Assembly (NCBI GenBank): GCA_002099365.1
Contig: MSED01000015.1
Span: forward strand, 1,798,001 to 1,862,000
Reading direction: 5' to 3'
Length of the DNA stretch: 64,000 nt
From: Phialophora verrucosa
Taxonomy: Eukaryota; Ascomycota; Eurotiomycetes; Chaetothyriales; Herpotrichiellaceae
The notes beneath the pieces were generated by a model that saw only the letters and a program-made list of their open reading frames with translations, ran no database searches and was not told where the DNA came from. Shown here in pieces: positions 55,015 through 64,000 of the stretch (its first letter is position 1; each line of letters starts with the position of its first letter). Made by a program: the position numbers and the translations under genes.

Positions 55015-58000
55015 ATGGGTGACGCGAGCCAACGGCTTCAGTCGATCCTCAGTCAATTGACGGTCCCGGAGACGATTTCATTGCTTTCAGGCGCAGATGC
55101 GTAGGACCCTCTCGTGCAAATCTACAATAAATTTGCGAATTAACAGTCACAGTTGGCATACGGCATCGCTGCCACATCGAGGCATCCCATCTATCCGTGT
55201 GAGTGAGGCTGGCATATTTACATTTGAACGGTCTTGCTGAGAGACCTTCCCGGGGGCAGTTCTCCGATGGTCCGAGTGGTGTACGGGGGTAAGAGACGCC
55301 GCTGCAGGCCGTAAATCAGCGTGTCAGAACTAATTCCATATTGCTGAATAGACGCCGCACCTTCCAAGCCTCGCCAACGACTTGTTTCCCATGTCCGGTT
55401 GCTCTAGCGGCTACCTGGGACGTTAAACTGTTAGAAGAGGTCGGGGTTTTCATGGCAGGACAGGCTAAATCGCAGGGTGTTCAGTAAGTGTCTCTACTTA
55501 TCCTGGTGACTCAGAGTGACTAACGCCTGACCGCAGTGCCATACTCGCTCCCACGATCAATATCCACAGGTCACCTATCGCCGGACGGAACTTCGAATGC
55601 TACTCCGAAGACCCTGTGTTGAGTGGCCACCTGGGATCAGCTCTTGTCCGCGGAATCCAAAGCGAAGGCATCGCTACGACAGTGAAACACTTTGTCTGCA
55701 ACGATCAAGAAACTCAGCGTACAAAGATCGATGTCATCATTGAGCCCAGGTCAGTTGATTTCAGTTGCTGCTTGCCCCTGCTGAACCAGTCTGACACAGA
55801 CCTTTGCGAGAAACATACCTGAAACCCTTCCAAATAGTGGTGAGAACATCTCAACCCTGGGCCGTCATGGCGTCGTACAATCGGGTGAACGGGTTACATG
55901 TGAGCGAGAGTCCGCAACTCCTCCAAGGCATCTTACGAGACGACTGGGGCTGGAAGGGAATGATCATGTATGCTCAGACTCCCAAGCTACTCGGGTTTCG
56001 TTGACTAAATGCCCACAGCTCTGACTGGTTTGCTACCTATTCCACATCTGAGGCCTTGAACGCTGGGCTCGATCTCGAAATGCCGGGCAAAACTGAATGG
56101 CGTGGCAAGTTGGTGATGAGATCACTGCATGCTGGAAAGCTAGAGGTCGGCACGCTCAATGAAAGGGCCAGAAATGTTCTTGACCTCGTCGAGAAAACCC
56201 GTGCCGCAGGTGTTCCTGAAGACGCTGACGAGTGGGAAAACAACACGCCAGAAGTGAGAGCGGTGAACAGGAAAGCAGCAGCCGAGTCGATAGTGTTGCT
56301 CAAGAACACCTCCCAGTTGCTTCCTATCCGAAATCCTGGCAACGTGGTGGTCATAGGGCCCAACGCTCAAGAGGATCTTTATTGCGGCGGGGGCAGCTCA
56401 ACGGTGTTTCCTTACTATTACGTCTCAGCATTTGACGGAATCAAACGAGCATTGGCGGAGACACACCCAGCCAGTCACCTGGTATTCGCTCAGGGTTGCT
56501 ACAAACACGACCTCCTTCCGCTCCTGCAAACTGAGTCGGCACCCGGATGCGCTGGACTAACCCTGGAGTTTTACGATCGCGATTTTACCCACGAACCCGG
56601 TGCTGAGAAAGTGTGGGAGACGCACAGCCTGACATGGAGACTTGTTTTCATTGACAGCCTTCCAAAAGCGACCCTTCCTTCGGTATTTGGGCGCTTCAAG
56701 GGGCATTATACAGCGCCCGGCGATGGTGATTTCGAGTTCGGTGTCATCACAACGGGCAGGGCTAGACTGTATGTCGACGGAGTTTTACTGGTGGACAACT
56801 GGACGAACCAAGAACGAGGAAACCAATTTTTCGGTAGGCAAAGGTTCAACTGATTGCATTGTCCCAAAGACATGGCTAACAGGCTCAGGTCTGGGTACCA
56901 AAGAGGTCCGCGGTGTTTTGCCACTGATAGCTGGACGGTCCTACGAGCTTGTGGCAGAGTATTCTAACATCAGCGGTCTCCCCGACAGAAATGTTGCCGA
57001 TATAGGAGGTGGTATACTTCGGCTGGGCGTGTGTCCAGTTGTCGAGCCTGGAACCCTTCTCCAGAACGCCCTTGAAGCAGCAGCCTCGGCTGATACGGTG
57101 ATCTGTATAATCGGAACGGACCAAGAGCACGAGAGTGAAGGTTTCGATCGCAAGGACATGAGGTGGGCCGGCGCGATACCGTCTCGTAGGTGACTTGGAA
57201 GCTGACATGTCTCAGATTGCCTGGCGCTCAGGATGGACTTGTTGAAGCACTGCTCAAAGCTAATCCGCGCACGGTGGTCGTGAACATTTCCGGCAGCCCC
57301 GTCGAGATGCCGTGGATTGACGAAGCGTCGACCGTGGTTCAGGGCTGGTTCATGGGCAGTGAGATGGGCAACGCGCTAGCTGACGTCCTCCTCGGCACCG
57401 TCTCGCCATGCGGCAAACTTCCCATGACGTTCCCGCGAAAGCTTGAGCACAACCCGTCGTAAGTTCACAGCTCCTACCAATCCGCATGAACGCGCTGACC
57501 GGGTACAGCTACGGCAACTTTCCAGGTGAAAACGGTCGTGTCAGATACGCTGAAGGGATACTGGTGGGATATCGTCATTACTCTACCCGACATATCGACA
57601 CCCTTTTTCCCTTCGGCCACGGCCTTTCGTACACAGAGTTCAAGTTCAGCGACCTGGTTCTCGAAACAGACAACTTGCTACATCCCAACACAAGCGTGGC
57701 ATTTTCCGTGACAATATCAAACATCGGCCAATGCACAGGACACGAGACAGTGCAGCTGTACGTCGCAGCTCTCAACAGCTCCGTATTCCGACCGGCCGTA
57801 GAACTTCAAGCCTTTCAGAAAGTCCACGACCTGAAGCCAGGAGAAAAGCGTGCTGTCGTCTTCAGCGTCGACAAGTACTCGGTGTCGTATTATGACGAGA
57901 AAAGGAGCAAGTGGTGCGCGGAGGCAGGCAAGTATCGTGTCTCCATTGGAGCGTCTGTAGAAGATCTGAGGCTCGCCACTCTCATTCAGGTGCCAACAAC

Positions 58001-58022
58001 GTTTCACTGGACTGGATTATGA
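55015..58022 (+). CDS. GH3 beta-glucosidase with PA14 insert, intracellular type
   Basis: Ten exons (55015-55100, 55153-55198, 55260-55288, 55352-55483, 55537-55749, 55800-55967, 56019-56833, 56883-57162, 57216-57458, 57509-58022) give 841 residues. The N-terminus MGDASQRLQSILSQLT lacks a signal peptide. WHTASLPHRGIPSIR, then FSDGPSGVRG, are typical GH3. KHFVCNDQE follows at about 148, and the catalytic nucleophile is Asp227 in ISDWFATYS. The PA14 carbohydrate-binding insert is at about 400-540 (GHYTAPGDGDFEFGVITTG, LYVDGVLLVDNW). The C-terminal domains include VVVNISGSPVEMPW, FPFGHGLSYTEF and an Fn3-like end (GHETVQLYVA). It removes beta-linked glucose, probably from glycosides in the cytosol. 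Exon 3 is only 29 nt. Frames agree across all nine introns. Confidence 0.93.
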
Positions 58023-58563
58023 AATGGGCCTTTAAGGAGTGAATTTGGTGTATATGTGAGGACATTGTCCCCTCTTGCCTTGGTTTGTCTTGCTGTCCTG
58101 CGCAGCGAACATTCTGCAACTGGGGGCTGAATATAGATGCCCCTCATGGTGTAAAAGGAAGCAACATCGTTCCCCGCTATAGATAGCTGGTGGGTTGATC
58201 CAGACGCCGCGAGTTGGGATCCGTCACGACAGATTGTGTGAGTAATGGCGAAGAATCCTCCCTGTATAACACTACTTGGTATTCAGTACTCGGTGCTGCA
58301 CATCAGTTAGGTACGTAACCGCCGGCTTGTGTCTTCTGCCTGATGTCTCATGCCTTGTTTTTCGTCCTTTATGCTTGTGCATTGTGTCTCCTGGCCCGGG
58401 GATACATGCAATCCCCTTGGAGATTTGCGCTTTCGTAGTCCATCCATCCATACACAATTTGATCACCGACTGACCTCCGTCCCATTTCACTCCATTTTCC
58501 CATGCGCTCCATTCCCGCGCACGTTCTCGAATCCCAATTCAACCCCCACCTCGCGCTCGACTC
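58023..58563. other. Convergent intergenic region
   Basis: This lies between the GH3 stop and the Ssu1 stop on opposite strands. It presumably holds both 3' UTRs; nothing else is seen. Confidence 0.6.
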
Positions 58564-60668
58564 TTAGACCACTTTCTCCGCCGCGGAACTTGAACCCAGC
58601 CCTTTCCGTGCTTTCATGAACAGATCCGTCCCCAGACAGGGGGCATAGAACATCGACCCCCTCAGGGCGCGCTGGACCGTCATGGCCGCGATGACGAGCC
58701 ACATGGCCGAACATGCCGCGGTTAGGACCTAGATAGTTGCGGAAAGATCGAGGCGTTAATAACGGAGTAACAAGTGTGGACTTACGACGCTCGCGTGTGG
58801 GGTATATGCTCGGCTGCGGTCTGTCTGCGTCTGCGTGTATAATTCAATGCATCGCGGGGTGGATGGATGGGAATGATAGATATTTTGGGACGGAAGAAGA
58901 GACGAAAAAGCACAGATGGACAGGCAGGCAGGCAGACAGGCAGACGGACGGATGGACAAACGGCGGAACACCTACACATGACAGGACCCTGAAGAACTTG
59001 GACTCCAATTCTTCGCCCAGCGTTATTGTAAGGAGGGTGAAGACGCCTACGGTATGTCCTTGCGTTAGCGCGGTGCGTACCAAGGAACGCGTGGGATTAA
59101 CAGAAACTCGACTTGGCTTAACGCGGCATGAATAACGTGGTCGCACGGGAGAGGACTCTGTCCGCGCTGTGCTGTCTTACCGACAGGGAAAATGAACCCC
59201 CACCAGCCCATGTTGAAGGGGAAGCCGCCCGACGTGGCGATCATCATGACGGCGACGATGAACCACACGATCGCAAAGCCCCATAGGATCAGCCCGGCCA
59301 GGATGCTGACAATATAGAAGACTTCTCCCGCGGACGTGTGCGCGACGTGCGGCAGAGAATGCGTCACGGGGAATAGCCGCACAGCGAGCTTGCTGAGGGT
59401 GATGAGCCTAGGAAGGCGTTCATTATTAGCAGAGCCAGAGCAAGAAGTGGCTTCTCTGGGAGGGAAAGCCCGGTGTTTAAAACATATAGACAGGTCACAC
59501 AGTCACACGGGCCGCACGACCAACTGAATGACCGACGGACACCCGCCGGACAAAACGTACGAGAACCCCGACAGACTCAGCGGGCCGATCGGTAGCAGGA
59601 GCGACACGATGACTTCGCGCTTAAGTGGCTTGTGCAGACTCATGCGGAGGAAGTACAACGTCAGGATGATCCATGAGAGGGGGGAGCCCATGCCCCAGAG
59701 GATGAATGATAGAATGAGCGTCCAGAGCTGATGCTGCGGGTTGGGAAGCGCGCTGGCGACAAGGCTTCCCGACGTGGCGGCGATGACCACCGCGACAATG
59801 GGGATGAGGTACAGGGCCGTCATTTCTACGAGCTCGCCTCTCCGGTTCGTCATTCTGGGCCCCTCGTTATCAGTAGGAGTTACTCGGTCGCTCGCTCGCT
59901 CGTGTGCACACCAGAAAAATCTGCTCTGCGTGCAATTCCGAGCACGGACCGGGAAGAAGGAAGCAAGGACGCAAGGGAGTACTCACATCACGTATGTTAG
60001 GTGGAAACAGGTGGTGAGTGCGAGGACGGTAGCTATCCACCACAACGCCCATGCCAGGGTCGCCATACCGTGGCCCCACTCCGGCACGCACACCAGAATC
60101 GTCATGTTGATGAGAGTGGCAAGCCCGACGGGGAATGTCGCCATGAACAGGCTTTGGTGCGGATGGCGAAGCACGGCGGCGAAAAGGTGAGGATAGAGAG
60201 AATATCGCAGCAACGACAAGATCGAGAACGCGAGGAAGAGCACGAGATTCGTAACGAAGAAGATAACCGAGATGACTTGGAGCCAGTGCCCGTTGTACGG
60301 GAGCTGATGGCACATGATGGAGAGGACGCCCGTGCTCATCGTGATGATAAACCATCTGAGAGCCCGTAAAGGGGCGAAATGTTAGCAAGGCCTCTTATGG
60401 AACCGACTGGATAAGGCGGCACGTGCGAGGGAGTGAAGTTTCTTATGATTCTTCGGACCCCATGGTCGCGCGGATCGTATTCTGGGGACGCGTCTTTCGT
60501 CGCTTCTGTCTCTGCTGAACCTTTCTGCATCATTGTGGCTTCGGAAATGGACGCGCTGCAGTCGGCGCCGTCTTCAGCGACTGGAGATCTCCCATGCTGT
60601 TGTTGGTGTTTCACAGCTGAAGTTGCCACATGTGTTCCTAAGTCGCTTGTGGCATTGGATCTGTCCAT
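58564..60668 (-). CDS. SSU1: Sulfite efflux transporter, Ssu1/TDT family
   Basis: Exons (minus) 60668-60427, 60355-59987, 59854-59525, 59407-59181, 59046-58976 and 58728-58564 give 467 residues with about ten membrane helices. Markers in order are RNFTPSWFIITMSTGVLSI, ATFPVGLATLINM, MTALYLIPIVAVVIAATSG, KLAVRLFPVTHSL, GGFPFNMGWWGFIFP and TLGEELESKFFRVLS. These match the Ssu1 branch of the tellurite-resistance/dicarboxylate transporters, which exports sulfite across the plasma membrane; dermatophytes use it to break keratin disulfides. The N-terminal 80 residues are a cytosolic tail. Two junctions are unusual: intron 1 needs a GC donor (TC|GCACGT), and the last intron is about 247 nt with a CAGG/CTGC repeat. 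Those two joins are less certain than the rest. Confidence 0.87.
58917..58957. repeat. (CAGG)/(CAGA)n repeat inside the last Ssu1 intron
   Basis: GGCAGGCAGGCAGACAGGCAGACGGACGG-type tetranucleotide units (split here across the range) lie wholly within the final intron of the Ssu1 gene. Confidence 0.8.
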
Positions 60669-61739
60669 CGGGGCGTGTATATTCGCTCAGCTGTGGAACG
60701 AGACAGTATTCGGTGAGTACAGCAGTCTGAAAAGCTGCCACACGGCTTTCGTACTGACAGAGTTGGGTCGACGGGAATGCTTCTCCTTGAGGGGAACACG
60801 ATCTTTATCAAGGGTCTGTCGGAAGCACTGCCCCAGAACCACATAGGATGCGGGACCGGTCTCGTTGGTAGAAGACATCAATGCCCATACGCTCGTAATC
60901 TCCAAGGAAGTGCTGACGAATCAAGCATTAGCTGCAGAATCTCGACCAGCAGGGCCACCGTTAGTCAGGAAGGAGAATGAAACCAACTGTACTGGAAGGA
61001 TAAAGAAGGGTCCAGGGTCGAGAACGGGTGCCGTATCTGCAGGAAACACGAATTCAGCATTCTAGACTCGTTGATTTTGTGTAGCCAGAGAAGCCAATCG
61101 CAGGCCCAGCAATTTCTCCCCAGAAAGTTTCCCCAGCTTGCCTCGCTTCTACTGGTGACTCAGCCAAAGGGAAGCGGGCCACGTCCATGTCGACCTGTAT
61201 CAGTGTCACCGAGAAAACCGCCAGGTCCAGTCCAAACTCGCCGTAATGAATGCGATATAGCCGAAACGATGGGCTACTTTGCGATCACCGTGTCATACGG
61301 TTTGAATTAGTTGAAGCGGTGACGCTTCCTTGGTAGATGTCACCAACAATCCAGCGTTCTGCCAGGGTAAACTGGACAGGAAGCTCACTCCGCGTATAGT
61401 AACCCCAGCTCTAGGGCGTATTCTGATGAAAACATCAATGGCAGATGATGGCCCACCCACGAAATAGAAAAGGCAAAGTGCTCCAGCAGCACGGTCGATA
61501 CACTCACATCGTGAGCCCAGTGGTCATTAAGACCGCCGTGGTAGGCGAGGCGGTTCTCCTTGTAATCTTTGGATCCAGCATCCACACACTGAATGGTGTT
61601 CAACCAGTCGCCGCCTAACTCGTTGAGATAGAAGGAGAGCATACAATCGGCACCTTTCGTCATGGTCTGTTCAGCATTTTCTATGCCCATGTTAAAGGAC
61701 ACCGGCCACTCGCGAGTCACACCTTATTCGGCTTACTGG
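60669..61739. other. Ssu1 promoter and unassigned DNA
   Basis: The first part is upstream of Ssu1. A 111-codon minus frame (61385-61720) abuts the multicopper-oxidase relic but shows no cupredoxin motif, and I cannot assign it. Confidence 0.45.
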
Positions 61740-62010
61740 TGTCTTTCCATGACCGTGGTACAAAAACGTGCCGAACTCGTCGTTGCCATTGTGAAATTGT
61801 ACACAAAGCTTTCGCCCAGTGGGATTGGATCCTGAGTCAAGCCGACCGCCCCGTCCATGGCTTTGGCATATATCATCCGCGGCCCGTTCCAGAGACATTT
61901 GCGACATTGACACGATTCGACCTCCTGAGCGAGAATCGATAGCTGAACCGGGAAACTCGTCGTTAACGACATATGGTACTCCCTTACGAACGCCATCCGT
62001 AATCGCAAAG
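61740..62010 (-). pseudogene. Relic of a multicopper oxidase (N-terminal cupredoxin part)
   Basis: Minus-strand fragments in different frames give, in order, GVRKGVPYVVNDEFPGSAID (like the PxxVNGxFPGP start), then MDGAVGLTQDPIPLGESF and VYNF, and, one frame over, NDEFGTFLYHGHG. The last corresponds to the copper-binding GTFWYHSH block, with the first His changed context and Ser replaced by Gly. Multicopper oxidases (laccases, ferroxidases) need four copper motifs and about 500-600 residues. Here the frame is broken, the HWHG motif is not found between the blocks, and no later cupredoxin domains follow. It is therefore a short, inactive remnant. A nearby Ssu1 gene is probably unrelated. Confidence 0.75.
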
Positions 62011-62719
62011 CCCTCACACTCGCTATTCGAAGGGAAATGTAGTGGGTGGACGACTGACATGAGATTCGAGATCAAGAATTATACCGATGCCTCCATGGTG
62101 TTGTTCTTCCCTTGCATGTGAATCATCATGGGTTTTCTGTTCATTGATATAGGCAGAAAGCCTTCAAGGTGACCAAAATGAAACCCTGTCAGCAAGAGAA
62201 TATTAGCAACAACACAACACGACGGCTGCTGTTCGGAAGCCATGACGGCGTTTTGCAGGGTTGTGGAAGATTGCTCCCTGGATGTCGTGAGCTCGATCAA
62301 ACCCGTAGTTCAAGAGAAGCGAAAGCAATTCTCTTGTCATCAGCTGTTGCTTGGACTTCCGCATCACCCTAGTTGGAGAGCCCCGAAACTGACAGTTTAG
62401 GCCCCGGCAGCCCCAAGTCTAGGGGCCACGATTTCTATCCCTGCGGGGAGCGTTAGGCGCTACGGACCATAGCCGACCATCTCCGCCGCAGACACCGGAT
62501 CCGGCGAGGCGTCCAACCTGACAAAAGCTTTCACTTCAAATCTCCCATCATCCTGTCTGTAAACACAGCCGGCCTGAATGAGCGCATCGATGCCTTTGAC
62601 TCTGGAGGTGAAAGACGTGATCACAAAGACAGAGTGCCCCGAGACTTGGACAGCAGAATACAAAATGTCGGTTCACCCTCACCATGTTTCTAAGCCGAGC
62701 ATAGGAATCATTTCCCACA
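62011..62719. other. Intergenic, MDR reductase promoter
   Basis: There is no supported coding sequence. The minus frame 62460-62663 has no recognisable motif. Confidence 0.5.
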
Positions 62720-63964
62720 ATGTCTTCTTCCCCTGTGCAGAACTTTGGCCTAATCCGTGAATGCACTGGCCGAGCCGTCCTCAGGCCCATTGCCAACCCT
62801 AAACTCCCGGGCGACTATATCCTGGTTCGAACTGTAGCAGTTGCACTCAATCCAACAGACTGGACCACTCTCGACGCTGTCGGCAACGACGGGACCATCG
62901 TCGGTTGCGACTACGCCGGAATCGTTGAAGAGGTCGGCAAAGATGTGAAGAAGAACTTCAAAAAAGGCGATCGCGTTGCGGGTTTCGCCCACGGAGGTGT
63001 CTAGGTTCACGATTCCCTTGGAACACGACAACACTGACCGTCTTGCAGGCAACGATATCAATGCCGAAAATGGAGCCTTCGCCAGATTCATCGCCGTCAA
63101 GGGACACCTCCAGTTGCACATCCCAGAGGGCGTGAGCTTCGAGGCTGCGTGCACAGTAGGAGTTGGAATCGGGACATTGGGCTTTGGGCTCTACAATGTC
63201 CTCGGCCTCCCTTTGCCTGGGACGACGGAGGATATCGAGCCGAAGTCGATCCTCATCTACGGTGGTAGTACAGCCACGGGCACTCTTGCGATCCAGTTCG
63301 CGCGACTGTAAGTTTCTATGGCCAGGACGAACATAAATGGTACATACTAAAGGCTGCAATTTCTACGCAGATCCGGGTGGGAGGTCATTACCACTTGCTC
63401 TCCAAAGTATTTCGGGTTTATGAAGGAACTTGGCGCGACCTTCGTATACGATTATGTAGGGGACCATTCTCCTGCTCTTCAGTGGAGACGTGGCAGACTG
63501 ACAACTTTGTGCCCTACTAGCATGATCCTGACGTGGGCGCACGCATCAGGGACGTAACGGGTGAAAAACTCAAGCTTGCCTTCGATACGGTTTCCCTGGA
63601 CTCGACTGCGAGGATCTGCGCGGAAGCAATCGGCGCCGATGGAGGCATCTATTGCAACCTCCTGGATGTGGACTGCCCACGTCGGGACGTACGGTCGGAG
63701 TTCTTCCTCGCCTACAGCCAGTCTGGCGAGCCCTTTATCTTTGAAGGGGAGTATTTCGAAGCACAGCCCGAGCATTTCGTGTTTGCGTCCAGCTTCGCCG
63801 CCGTTGCTGAAAAACTATGGCATGAAGGGAAGTGGAAGCCACACCCACAACGCGTTGAGCGTGGTGGCTTCTCTCGCGTCCCAGACGGGCTGCAGCAGAT
63901 GAAAGAGGGTAAGGTCAGCGGAGAGAAGCTGGTTTACCTGGTTGATGAGACAGAGTGGCCTTGA
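62720..63964 (+). CDS. Zinc-independent MDR reductase (enoyl-reductase/ToxD-like)
   Basis: Exons 62720-62996, 63049-63307, 63371-63455 and 63521-63964 give 354 residues. The GroES-like N-terminal domain has VALNPTDWTTLD and GCDYAGIVEEVGKDV with KKGDRVAGFAHG. The Rossmann domain carries ILIYGGSTATGTLAIQFARLSG and continues GWEVITTCSPKYFGFMKELGA. The C-terminus has FDTVSLDSTARICAEAIG and GLQQMKEGKVSGEKLVYLV. Zinc-ligand Cys/His are absent, as in stand-alone trans-acting enoyl reductases and ToxD-type proteins that reduce double bonds with NADPH, sometimes for PKS products. No PKS lies in the window, so the role is unknown; an adjoining cluster to the right cannot be excluded. The gene ends 36 bp before the window edge. 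Confidence 0.9.
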
Positions 63965-64000
63965 TTACACAATATAGAAGGACGGCAAACCCTCCAACGT

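Overview
This window is nuclear DNA from a filamentous ascomycete (Pezizomycotina). The evidence is intron-split genes with short 45-120 nt introns (GT-AG, branch sites resembling CTAAC/CTGAC) and typical fungal families: a HET-domain protein, a Zn2Cys6 regulator, ACS-type MFS carriers, a CYP57-like P450, Rvs167/Hob1, Caf16, an Mte1-like DUF2439 protein and Ssu1. I cannot place it below class; a Eurotiomycetes or Dothideomycetes relative is plausible. Many genes appear only as broken open frames, so models were assembled by hand from splice sites and reading phase. Every assembled CDS is a multiple of three.

Layout: 1-406 (-) 5' part of a mitochondrial ribosomal/regulator gene (Bot1p/mS45 type). 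1834-3880 (+) P450. 4767-6187 (-) GH43 glycosidase. 7532-9244 (-) MFS carrier. 12946-14408 (+) Gfo/Idh/MocA oxidoreductase. 15290-16598 (-) low-complexity conserved protein. 20992-24242 (+) Cid1-type nucleotidyltransferase. 25362-26849 (+) squalene epoxidase. 27933-28856 (+) metallo-beta-lactamase-fold hydrolase, followed by a tandem repeat. 29109-31004 (-) HET protein. 32013-33779 (-) membrane-anchored ankyrin protein. 34777-36000 (-) 2OG-Fe(II) oxygenase. 36238-38556 (-) Mte1/Dbl2-like protein. 39187-40632 (+) BAR-SH3 protein. 41028-41891 (-) Caf16-like ABC ATPase. 42515-43283 (-) decayed NmrA-like gene. 43951-44571 (+) small secreted protein. 45477-46652 (+) Nudix NADH pyrophosphatase. 47387-48831 (+) alpha/beta hydrolase. 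49562-51628 (-) second MFS carrier. 52021-54411 (-) Zn2Cys6 regulator. 55015-58022 (+) GH3 beta-glucosidase. 58564-60668 (-) Ssu1-type sulfite carrier. About 61740-62010 (-) multicopper-oxidase relic. 62720-63964 (+) MDR reductase.

The most suggestive grouping is 49562-58022. A carrier and a Zn2Cys6 regulator share one strand, and the regulator is divergent from a GH3 beta-glucosidase across a 603 bp shared promoter. The glucosidase has no visible signal peptide, so the three genes could import a glycoside, sense it and hydrolyse it inside the cell. The HET and ankyrin genes form a possible allorecognition neighbourhood. The rest is housekeeping genes mixed with metabolic singletons, two decayed genes and two large gene-poor gaps (9.2-12.9 kb and 16.6-21.0 kb). 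I found no PKS/NRPS backbone, CRISPR array, rRNA or convincing tRNA. I also found nothing that clearly qualifies as an undescribed system.
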